From Primula veris (taxonomy: Eukaryota; Streptophyta; Magnoliopsida; Ericales; Primulaceae): a DNA stretch of 64,000 bases. This document shows, in pieces, positions 1 to 9,951 of this stretch. How positions within the stretch are numbered: the first letter of the stretch is position 1; the number at the start of each line of letters is the position of its first letter. The notes beneath the pieces are model-generated. The model was not told the DNA's origin. It searched no databases and saw only the letters and a list, made by a program, of their open reading frames with translations. The stretch spans positions 6,325,314 through 6,389,313 of the forward strand of contig OY821740.1 in NCBI GenBank assembly GCA_963682055.1. The letters are read 5' to 3'. The position numbers and the translations under genes were made by a program.

Positions 1-859
1 GCAAGTTATTAGAATACACTAATGCATTGTATTAAAAAACTTGCCTCAAAAGGCATGATACTCGTCGTTAGTTAAATCTTAACAAAATAACATTCAACTT
101 TAGTCTAAAACACGAAAAACTTAAAAAATAGCATTTTCACATGACAATGTTAAAACACCATATGCCTCAAAACTTAAAAGTTTAAGTTTAAGTTTAAGGA
201 AAAAAGCATTCTCACAAAAATATAATATATTTTTTATGATACAAACTGCAAGAGCAACTCGATAGCACATTGCTCTACAGTGAAAGTATATATATAAAAA
301 AAATTCTCAAACCACGTAATCAAATTTAATTTGCTATATTAAACACAATCCGTGATTAAACTATGTTAATATTAATTATTCATAATTTTTGTACAAATTA
401 TTGTATCTATCCTGTAGTTAATGAGCATGTAAATATATTTACTTTTTCCTAGTAAACTTTATAAAAGCTGAAACTTACTATTCGGTAAAAAAAATCTGAA
501 AACACTCCAGCTTACGGATTGAGGTTAATTATAACCCAATCTGTAAAAAAAAATCGCATGACGGATTGAGACAGGTTCACTCAATCAAACTCAATTCGCT
601 ACAATTAAAACCTCAACTCAACTCAACCCGCAAAATAAATTGCGGGTTGAGGCGGATTGAGTTTGATTTGATTCTTAAATTTATATTTTGGTCATTTATT
701 TTTCATAGTTTGCATAGTCAACCTAAATTTTAAAATAAATTGAATATTTCAAAGAGAAATATAAATTAAAATCAATCAAAATATGTTTATAACATTCACG
801 AATAAGTAATAAAATTAAAATATAACAAGAATGGGAGGTTAGTATGTTGAAATACACAC

Positions 860-899
<40 letters not shown>

Positions 900-1047
900 T
901 TATTTATTTATAATTATATATTATATTGTGGGTTTAAACGGATTGATTCGGATTAACCCGCGGTTTGTAAACTCAAACCCGCAAAATATATAACGGATTG
1001 GTTTTTTTTGACACTCAACCCGCCCCAATTCGTACGGGTTGCCCCAA
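1..1047. other. AT-rich intergenic flank, no gene seen
   Basis: No credible coding exon on either strand. The stretch is AT-rich. Around 600-665 and 930-1040 it has repeated CGGATTGA and GGGTTGAG words in both orientations, including a short palindrome at about 629-648 (CCCGC...GCGGG), so it is probably the remains of a small inverted-repeat element. I could not define its ends. Confidence 0.5.
863..894. repeat. (TA)n microsatellite
   Basis: About 16 uninterrupted TA dinucleotides followed by TTTATT repeats. Likely length-polymorphic. Confidence 0.9.
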
Positions 1048-1614
1048 TGTAACGACCCGGTACTCCGACCAGACCGCCACTATCTGCTTAGTAACACCAA
1101 TACTGTCCGCTTTGTCCCGATTTCGTTCTCGCTTCTCGGGCCGTATGACTTCAAAATATCTTGATGATAGTAAGGAGAGTTTAATTAACTTATATACCAT
1201 ATAGATACTCACATATCTAGCCGATATTGGACAATAATTTCTCTTTACACCGGTATTTTTCTATAAAAATCTGAGTTTTTACACTCTTCCCCCTTCAGGC
1301 ACGACGTTCTCGTCGGATACGCCGTCCTTCGGGGGTGCTTCACACACAATCGGCTAGATAGCGGCTCTGATACCAATTTGTAACGACCCGGTCCTCCGAC
1401 CAGACTGCCACCATCTGCTTACTACCATCAATATTGTCCGCTTTGTCTCGATTTCGTCATCGCTTCTCGGACCGCACGATTTTAAAAGGCATTGGTGATA
1501 GTAAGGAGGGTTTGTTTAACTTATATAACATATAGTTACTCACATATGTAGCCGATGCGAGATAATATTTTCTCTTTATATCGGTATTTTTCTACGAAAA
1601 TACAAATTCTTACG
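1048..1614 (-). mobile_element. TRIM-type miniature LTR retrotransposon
   Basis: Two direct repeats of 236 bp (1048-1283 and about 1379-1614) both start TGTAACGACCCGG on the plus strand and enclose only 95 bp. On the minus strand the core has a primer-binding site TGGTATCAGAGC (1364-1375), complementary to initiator tRNA-Met, 3 bp from the upstream LTR, and a purine tract CTGAAGGGGGAAGAG abutting the downstream LTR. That order (LTR, PBS, short core, PPT, LTR) with no coding space defines a TRIM. The flanks share CCAA on both sides, a possible damaged target duplication. The LTRs have diverged, so the insertion is not recent. It sits about 310 bp upstream of the HMGR start codon. Confidence 0.8.
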
Positions 1615-1734
1615 CCAATTGTACTGCAGATTGAATTTAGGTATTTTTTTTTGCCAGACCTACTTAATCGTTTTAAAACATACATAATTACATACACATT
1701 ACTAAAATAATTTAATAAAAACTAAGAAAAAACC

Positions 1735-1765
<31 letters not shown>

Positions 1766-1777
1766 TTAGAAAAAAGC

Positions 1778-1785
1778 TATAAATA
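1778..1785 (+). promoter_or_regulatory. TATA box of the HMGR gene
   Basis: TATAAATA lies 141 bp upstream of the HMGR ATG, just after a poly-A run (about 1738-1762). A pyrimidine-rich leader typical of plant 5' UTRs follows (CT-rich, 1807-1850), so transcription probably starts near 1808-1815. Confidence 0.65.
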
Positions 1786-1925
1786 GGTCCCCCTAACTAC
1801 CCGCTTAACCACTCCAACTCCCTTTCTACCTCTTTCTCCTTCTCTCTCTATACATACATACTTACATACACACACACCCTTTGCCGGAGGAGCAATTTAA
1901 TTATATAATTAAATATTTAATTAAA

Positions 1926-4900
1926 ATGGAAGTAGCTCCTCCTTCGGCAAAGCCTTCGAAACAACAACCGAAACCTCAGTCGGACGCGCTTCCTACGGGC
2001 GTGTTCTTCACGCTCTTTTTCGGGATCCTGTACTATTTGTTGACGAGGTGGAGGGAGAAGATACGTAACTCCACCCCTCTACACGTCATTACCCTCTCGG
2101 AGCTTGTCGCCGTCCTCGCCTTCCTATCATCCTGCCTCTACCTCCTCGCCTTTTTCGGTGTAGGAGTCATCACCGCCACCCTATCAGACGAGCCCGAACC
2201 TAAGAAAGCCGAAGAAACTGGAGTTGTGATGGATGCTGACGTGGCAAAGCCTAGGGTTATATTGGATGCTGACGTGGCAGACGAGGAGGTGGTGGAGGCG
2301 GTAGTGAGGGGGGAGATGCCATCGTATGCGTTGGAAGAGAGATTGGGGGATTGTTTTCGGGCTGCTTCGGTTAGGCGCCAGGCGTTACAGCGAATTACGG
2401 GTATTTTTTGTTTTTAAGAATAAAATATAGTTCTTGTGTTTTTTTCCGGTAAGTATTAGTGTTTGTTGTGTTTTGTTGTTGTCTCGAAAGTATAGTTTTT
2501 TCGAGCATGAATTGAGTGAGAATGAAGAGATTAGAGATAGTATAGTTTTTTAGAACATGAGTTTAATTTTTAATAAAGACTCAAACTTTATTGGAATCGA
2601 GGCTCGGGGATTGTTTCCGTGATGCTTCAATTAGGTGCGAGGAGTTACAGCGGATTACGCCTATATTTTTATCAAGAAAAAAATGTTGCGTTTGTGTTTT
2701 TTTGTTTGTTTTAAAAGGTAATGTGTGAATTGTGTGAGAATGGAGAGATAGTACAGCTTCTTAGAAAATATTAAGGCTCAGGGATTGTTTCCGGGCTGTT
2801 TCGGTTAGGGCCAGGCCTTACAGTGGATTGCGGGTATCTTTTTTACTTTTTTAATAAAAAATTCTAGTGTTTGTGTTTTTTTGTTTGTTTTAAAGGCTAA
2901 TGTGTGAATTGAGTGAGAATGGAGAGATAGTATAGCTTAGAAAATATTTAGGCTTGGAGATTGTTTCCGTGCTGCTTCGGTTAAGTGTCAGACGTTACAT
3001 CGAATCACGTGTATTTTGTGTTTTATTTTTATTTTTATTTTAGAATAAATTGTAGTGTTTGTGTTTCTTTTTTGTTTTAAAACGTAATGTGTGAATCAGT
3101 GATTTAAAAAGTGAAATCTTAGCTAAAGCTTTTGTTGCAAGAAAATGTAAAAGGCGTAAGCTTTTAGCGGCCTAAAAAGCGGAAAAGCGAGTTTTTTAAG
3201 CTTTGAATCGAGTTTTTTTTTACAATGAAGCGCACTTTTTAAAACAGTGGTGTGAATCAAGGAAGCACCATTACGAGTACCGAGTACCGTACGGGAATAT
3301 GCTGATTTTGAAACGAGCACGGAGGGTAGTTAGTGTATCTTTATGCAACCTCAGAAAAAAATAGAAAGGAAGTTATATAAAAAAAGAACTCAAAACACTC
3401 TCAAAATGCCTTATACATACGTGGTAATACTCTCAAAACACTCTCAATACGAAATGTGTGAATTGAGCAGGAACAGAGATAGTATAGCTTCTTAGAAAAG
3501 ATTTTAGCTTGAGTTTATTTTTTGATAAAGACTCAAACTTATAGTATACTAAACTATGATGTTCCTTTATTAGATTAGCAGGAAATAAGGTTGAAATTGG
3601 ATGGTAATAGTTTGCATTAGATCAAAGTTTTCTACTCTTGTGTTGTAGTAATATATTGTTGTTAGATGATACGTTTTCAGGGAGGCCGAACCTCCTATTT
3701 TCAATATGCTACTAATTTTGGAGTATATTATTCTTATAGTAAACGTGAGTACGTGATTATTAGAAAGAAAGATTTGACCTTTGCTAAATAAGTCTGAGGT
3801 GTATCTAAATAAATTTCCGAGTAGATCTATATACTTCTTCTATTGCGTATAGTTGGTTTTTATTTTCAATATGCTACTAATTTTGGAGTATTTTAATCTT
3901 GTAGTATACGTGGGCATGACTAACTTGGAAGAACGATTTGACCTTTGATAAATAAGTCTAAGGTGTATCTTAATAACATTCTGACTAGATTTAAATACTT
4001 CCTCTATTGCGTATAGTTGGTTTTGATTTTCAATATGCTACTAATCTTGGAGTATTTTTATTTTGTAGTATACGTGCGTATGTGACTAACTAAAAAGAAA
4101 GATTTTTGACCTTTGCTAAATTAGTCTGAGGTGTATCTAACTCAAATTCCGACTGGATTTAAAAACTTCTATTGCGTATAGTTGGTTTTTATTAAGAATC
4201 CGACTGACAGACCGATATACCTCCAAAACGATTGTCCATGTTTACAAGATCAGCCTGAAAAGAGTTAACATTCCCAAAATGTAGTAGTGACACCTATTTT
4301 AGTTTCCGTAATTTTGTTTTTATCTCATTCACTTTCCTACTTTGCGTCAGGTGAGATTGAATATTTGACTTACGGAGAAAGATGACGTGTCATAAAATGT
4401 AGATGATTATGACACACATTGTGCTTACTATACTATTCTCTTTATTTTGGCAACTCCTGTTAGTTCACAAACTTGAAGCTCTTGACCAAATTTCCCATGT
4501 CTGCGTCCTATGTGGCTGAACAGAAGAAAAAAAAAAACACCAAGTTTGCTCTTTTGCTTTAATTTCTTTTCAGACCCTGCCACTACCACTGCTGACCTGG
4601 GGAGTATGGTCTAGAGTTTTAAAGCTGTGAACCTCTAACGTGTTAATATATATGCAATATTAACTCTGATTTCTTGCTAATAACAGGGAAGTCCCTCGAT
4701 GGCTTACCTCTAGAAGGGCTTGATTACGAATCAATCCTCGGACAATGCTGCGAGATGCCAATTGGGTATGTACAGATCCCTGTGGGAATAGCCGGACCTC
4801 TTCTATTAGACGGGAGGGAGTATTCGGTCCCCATGGCAACCACAGAGGGGTGTCTTGTTGCCAGCACGAATAGAGGGTGTAAGGCGATTTATGCATCGGG

Positions 4901-7620
4901 AGGGGCAGAGAGTGTGTTATTGAAGGATGGAATGACAAGGGCGCCGGTTGTTAGGTTCAGGACGGCAAAGAGGGCAGCGTGTTTGAAATTTTACTTGGAA
5001 GACCCTCTCAATTTTGACACCTTGGCCCATGCTTTTAACAGGTTTCTTTCTGTTTTTGTTTGTTGGTTCTGGTAATATAAAAAGAAGTCCTATGGTAATG
5101 TTTTTTTTTTTTTTCAATATCAGAGTCGTTTCTTCTGAAACCTGAATGTACACTTGTATGTTGTGTGGATGTTCCTTAAACTGATATAATTGTACTTCAA
5201 GTAGCGACCCTTCAGAAATTGGAAAATAGCCCCCCCCCCCCCCCCCCCCCTGTGTTGGATTCTTTCCCTGTCTGTAATTTTTGAAGTGTCCTTCATAGCC
5301 CGTCATAATTTATCATAGTTATCGAGTGCTCATTTGAAATTCAAAGCTGGCCTTCTATGTGGGTTTGAGGACCATGACCACGATATTGGTGGAAAACCCT
5401 TTAAAATTATACTCCTGTAAATAAAATTTCTTCTTTTGCACGCCGTCGTGTGTCTATTATCCAGCTTTTAATATTTAGGCCCATCTCAAGAACCAGGCTT
5501 CGCCTTACTTCTTGTAGTGTCACATTGTGTTCAATATGTGATGTGTTACACAATATAATTGTTTGGGATGTGATTGCAGGTCTAGCCGATTCGCTAGGCT
5601 TCAGAGCATTAAGTGTGCGGTTGCAGGGAAGAACCTTTATACGAGGTTCACTTGCAGCACAGGGGATGCTATGGGAATGAACATGGTCTCAAAAGGTGTG
5701 CAGAATGTATTGGATTTCCTTCAGGACGATTTCCCTGACATGGATGTTATTGGAATATCTGGTAAATTCTCACTCTTCACTCAAATTCTGTCATTTCATT
5801 TCTTTTTTCTCTCCACATTCCTGTTTACTGAATGGGTGTGTATTATAATTTCCATACCAATGTCATTGAACTTTTCACTGTCTGAATCTGAAGTTAAAAA
5901 AGGAACTGGGAAGAATTAATTAAAATAATTATGGGGCCATGTACATGATAATGTGTTAGATAATTAAACAGTGTAAATATCAGGAATCTGCTAATTTTTT
6001 TTATATTTTAACAGTAATAGGAGTCTACTATAATTTTTTGAGACAGGAGAAATAAGTTATAGAGATGACAGTGAAAACAACAGAGATTTTTCGGTTCTTC
6101 TAAAGAAAGGGTTTATTTTGTTTCCATTTTTACAAGTTTCTTGGTAGTAAAGAAACTTGTTGGCAACTAGTTTCCAGCCCTATTTCTAACAGTGAAGGGT
6201 TTTTTACCAGCGAGAACGCATGAAATGTGATATTAAAACTTCTTGTCTATAACTAATTATGACGGATCACTAGACTGTCCCTTTTACTGTATAGAGTATA
6301 TCATCATGTATAACTTTGTGTGCATATTACACTCTTTCCTGTTGGTTTTCCCTAATCTCAATTTTGGAAATTCTAAAAAAAGGTAATTTCTGCTCGGACA
6401 AAAAGCCCGCAGCAGTAAATTGGATAGAAGGAAGAGGGAAATCAGTTGTATGCGAGGCCATAATCAAAGAGGAGGTGGTGAAAAAGGTCCTGAAAACAAA
6501 CGTTGCTTCTTTGGTGGAGCTTAACATGCTAAAGAATCTAACAGGCTCTGCTATGGCTGGGGCTCTTGGTGGGTTCAATGCCCATGCTAGCAATATTGTA
6601 TCAGCTGTATATCTTGCCACTGGCCAAGATCCAGCACAAAATGTCGAGAGTTCACATTGTATTACGATGATGGAGGCTGTTAACGACGGAAAGGACCTTC
6701 ATGTCTCTGTGACGATGCCTTCTATCGAGGTTAGTTGATTTTATCTTTTATGACATTGGTGCCAGAACACATCTTTCGGTTGTACGTGTTGAGGGACATA
6801 GAAGTATGATGGATATTCATATGTTGAATCTTTAGGAGTTTTTTGCATTTTTATATAAGAAATTTAGATAAATTTTTAGATAGAACTAGGTCTACGTAAT
6901 TTGTAAGATCGAACTAATCAAGATCCAGACTATGTTGTCCCAGCAAAACTTTTTCGAGAGGTTTTTCTTTTTTCAATTATTTTCTGTTAGTTTTAAAGTC
7001 TACACAAGTAATTGATTTAATACTTTGTCAGACATAAACAGGTAAATCTGTAAGTTTTTTGTATGGGATTTTTAGACTTGGTTTTTTGAGAAACTGAGGA
7101 GATATTTTAAGTCGACTATTAATCATGTAAACTTGTTAAACCGAACTAATCAGGAACAAAAACCTCTGCTGCCCCATCGAAAAGTGTTATTTTTATTATT
7201 ATTCGAAATGTTGAATACTATATGGTCCAAATTTCTTTGATCCACATCAACATCAAGTTAATGAGGTAATTACAGAAATACACACAGGAAATTACCATTG
7301 AGATGGATGCTTGAGCCCTTTTTTTCGTTTTACATGAAATATTCTCATATTTGTGTTGGTTGTCTACATACTTACAGGTAGGTACAGTTGGAGGTGGTAC
7401 CCAACTTGCATCTCAATCAGCATGTCTCAATTTATTGGGTGTAAAAGGTGCAAACAAAGAGTCACCTGGTTCAAACGCAAGGCTTTTAGCCACAATTGTA
7501 GCGGGTTCTGTTCTTGCAGGTGAGCTTTCCCTCATGTCGGCAATTTCGGCTGGACAGCTTGTCAAGAGTCACATGAAGTACAACCGATCCAGCAAAGACG
7601 TTTCCACAGTTTCATCATAA
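1926..7620 (+). CDS. HMGR: 3-hydroxy-3-methylglutaryl-CoA reductase (HMGR), intact, 5 exons
   Basis: Reduces HMG-CoA to mevalonate with NADPH, the committed step of the cytosolic isoprenoid pathway, at the ER. Exons: 1926-2400, 4687-5041, 5580-5761, 6383-6729, 7378-7620; all introns GT-AG; 533 aa. The ATG at 1926 gives the usual plant N-terminus; the frame is open upstream but has no earlier ATG. Two membrane segments (about residues 25-41 and 55-82) and a variable linker precede the catalytic domain. Catalytic residues are all visible: Glu181 in [12 protein letters not shown], Lys344/345 in SDKKPAA, Asp420 in GQDPAQN, His518 in VKSHM. NADPH motifs DAMGMNM (306-312) and GTVGGGT (455-461) are present. 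Ser524/525 in NRSSKD is the site of SnRK1-type inactivation known in plants. Odd points: [12 protein letters not shown], where I would expect RFGTAKRAAELK, and a 2.3-kb repeat-filled first intron. Its last exons are duplicated downstream as a pseudogene. Confidence 0.96.
2328..3120 (+). repeat. Tandem copies of the HMGR exon 1 tail and splice donor inside intron 1
   Basis: The end of exon 1 (GGGGATTGTTTTCGGGCTGC ... CAGCGAATTACGG, then GTATTTTTTG) recurs three more times in intron 1, at about 2605-2672, 2772-2838 and 2951-3018. Each copy is followed by the same intron-derived sequence (TTTGTGTTTTTTTGTTTG, then GTGAATTGAGTGAGAATGG). The unit is about 177 bp, longer in the first copy. Copy 3 keeps GG|GTATC at the donor position; copy 2 reads GCCTAT there. 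They are noncoding relics of exon sequence. Confidence 0.85.
3097..3249. mobile_element. hAT-like MITE with 8-bp target duplication
   Basis: A 153-bp element with inverted ends CAGTGATTTAAAAAGTG (left) and CACTTTTTAAAACAGTG (right; reverse complement CACTGTTTTAAAAAGTG). It is flanked by exact 8-bp direct repeats GTGTGAAT at 3089-3096 and 3250-3257. Target length and CA(G/C)TG ends fit hAT elements. It carries no coding capacity and sits in HMGR intron 1, in the last unit of the exon-tail array. Confidence 0.8.
3697..4193. repeat. Three-copy 165-bp tandem repeat in HMGR intron 1
   Basis: Copies start at 3697, 3862 and 4026, each with ATTTTCAATATGCTACTAAT. Each contains GATTT(TT)GACCTTTG, AGTCT(G/A)AGGTGTATCT and ends CTATTGCGTATAGTTGG. 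Point changes and small indels separate the copies. It is independent of the exon-tail array nearby. Confidence 0.85.
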
Positions 7621-8595
7621 AAAGGAGAACTACTGTAGTTAAAAGAAAGTTCATTGTAAAGGTAATATGAAAAGAAAATAAGTCGTTGATGCGATGGATA
7701 CAGAACTGGGGGAAGAAAGATGACACTAGTATTGATCTAGCAAAGCCTTTTAATTTTTACATTCTTTTTCTCACGCAATGTGATGGGGTTGGGGAGGTTT
7801 TATGTGTAATTATTGTTGGTATGTTGTAACTCAAGTAGGCGCCAAGCTTTGCGATAACCTGTTTAATTTATCGAGTTGTATCAACAGTAATGTTCAAGTG
7901 TTTCACGGGCTAATGATTATAGTGGTAATTAATAGAATCTAAATTAGCTTTGCTGTTGTTAGTTTTCGTTTTGAGTTCTTCTGTAAAGCAAAGGAAATAC
8001 GAAAGCTCAATCTTTATTGATTTACGGCCAGAAAGAGTGGAAACCTACTTACCCGGACCAAATGGCTGAAAACATCAACTTATAATTTTTTTTGAAATAA
8101 AAATGAGCAACTTGTCTGGAAAAAAAATATACAGGTGCAAAGCCGCGAGGAAACAAGTTCTATCATTGGATTTTTACTGGGGTCAATTTATTGAGCTGGG
8201 GTCCAAAAAAATCAACTTTCTCAATCGGACTTTCCAAAACAAATATATATATACAGGTGCCAAGCCGCCATTGAGAAAATTGATTTCTGCTTGGGTTAAT
8301 TCAATTTTTAACTGGTCATATTTTCATTTAAAGATAAATGTTTTGCATATCTATACTATATTAGTATGTTTTGTGTGTAAATAATTGTGTAAATAATTGT
8401 ATACAGTAACACACAGTATTTACTTTATACACAACCTTGTTAGAGCCTCCGTATCTTATTTCTTAAAACATATTTTTTTCTTAAAATTTGATGATTATGG
8501 TATATAAATTGACATGCATCAGAAACTCTATAAATTACCTAAATTTAAGAAAATACAAAATTCACCTGAGAAATGCATATGATTCCCTAAATTAA

Positions 8596-8822
8596 TATTG
8601 CATCCGTTCCTAAACAAATATTCTCTACGAAAATACGTACAATTTTGACCGATAATTTTTTCATATTTACATTGTCGGAAAAAATTATTTCAAAAGTTAA
8701 TCACGTAGTTTATGGTTAGAACTATATGATGAAATTTTCAATTTTTTTATTTCGGTAATTTTGATGGTCAAAATTGAATGTATTTTCATAGGTGATATTT
8801 GTTTAGATACGGAGGAAGTATA
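8596..8822. mobile_element. Stowaway-like MITE
   Basis: About 225 bp with inverted ends of about 40 bp: left GCATCCGTTCCTAAACAAAT, right ATTTGTTTAGATACGGAGGA, flanked by TA on both sides. The CTCCGT-type end and TA target are typical of Tc1/mariner-derived Stowaway elements. It lies in the part of unit A that is missing from unit B. Confidence 0.75.
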
Positions 8823-9704
8823 ATAGTAATAAACTATCATGGCTCCATATTTTTATGGTTGTAATATTGTTATGATTATTAAAATATAATAAAAAAAATA
8901 AAAAATAATGTATGGTAATTATAATAAAATTAATAAGGAGGCTGGAATTTTGTGTAAATATAAACGATTATGTGTTAGGATTGACGTAGCGCAACTTCCA
9001 AACCAAAAAGTATCATCTAAACTGAAAGAATCTATATCAACGTTGTTAGTATATGTTTTTTCTTTCTGCTCCTGATTCCTGAGCTACCCAACCCAACCCT
9101 TAAATTTTACTAAACCATGAAGAGAGGGCAGACCATGGAGAGAGAGACGCGGAAATTGAGAATTGAGAGAGTGGGCTATATTTGTTGGGCCGGAGCACTT
9201 GAACTCGATATAGTTTGGGCCGCTCGATAAAGTTTAATATAGTTGACCTCCACCATATTATTTCTTCCTACTCTCAATTTGTGTTTACTGTGACAACGTG
9301 ATCATGTTTATTTAGTTTCTCTCTGCGCAGACTCTGCGCTTGCTATTATGATAGTGAACATCTAACATTACTTACCAGAACCAATTAATATTATGCTTAC
9401 ATGCTTTTATAAAAACTACATATGAATGATTTTGTGTTGTGGATGTTTGTTTTGTTGCCGCTGTAATTAAGCTGAGGTTATTGCATTTTGATTTTTGCTG
9501 AAAATTCTGTTAACTTTGGTTGGATGAAGTCATGAACCAAGTTTTTCTGTCAATATGGAATCCTTATAAACTAATTTTGGTATCTATTAAGTTTGTTATA
9601 TTAATTCCAATAAATTTTGTTTTGTTGAATTGAAGTTTACATGCAAGTTTGCAACCTCTTTTATAAGACCAAACACCCTCCTTAAAACATGTAAACAATG
9701 TGGC

Positions 9705-9717
9705 TAAATATATATAG
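9705..9717 (+). promoter_or_regulatory. Probable TATA box of CSLD5-A
   Basis: TAAATATATATAG, about 240 bp upstream of the ATG, in a block conserved with the CSLD5-B promoter. The equivalent in copy B is the shorter TAAATATAGG (20741-20750). This placement assumes a leader of roughly 200 nt. Confidence 0.5.
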
Positions 9718-9951
9718 CCTGTAATAGTGACTTGGTCTCACACCATAAAAATTCTCCCATATTTTTCTCATTTTCTTATATTCTTCTCCACTCGTTTCTT
9801 ATTTGTTCGTCCCTCAAATCTTGGTGAAATTTTGATGTTAGCAAATTCTCTTAGCTTTTCTTCAACTTTCAAGTTTAAACATCTCGAAAATACAATCATG
9901 ATTTAATCATGCCACACAATCTTTAGTTCATAGATAGAAAGTTTTAACAAA

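Larger units (their letters stand above)
7621..9951. other. HMGR 3' flank and CSLD5-A upstream region
   Basis: No gene seen. The first ~350 bp is the HMGR 3' UTR and flank and matches 18479-18760 in unit B. A duplicated short segment (ATACAGGTGC(A/C)AAGCCGC) occurs at about 8129 and 8251. Positions 8293-9261 have no counterpart in unit B and include a Stowaway-like MITE. From about 9262 the sequence again matches unit B (CTCAATTTGTGTTTA). The CSLD5-A promoter and 5' UTR occupy the last ~300 bp. Confidence 0.6.

Noticed and set aside
998..1212. Short reading frames on both strands over the TRIM
   Set aside because: They lie in the LTR of a miniature retrotransposon and have no domain.
1881..1925. 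Upstream extension of the HMGR frame (MPEEQFN...)
   Set aside because: It needs a TTG start and adds residues unlike any plant HMGR; the ATG at 1926 gives the family N-terminus.
8103..8384. 93-codon frame downstream of HMGR
   Set aside because: No recognisable domain, and it crosses the point where unit A and B alignment breaks; looks like chance.
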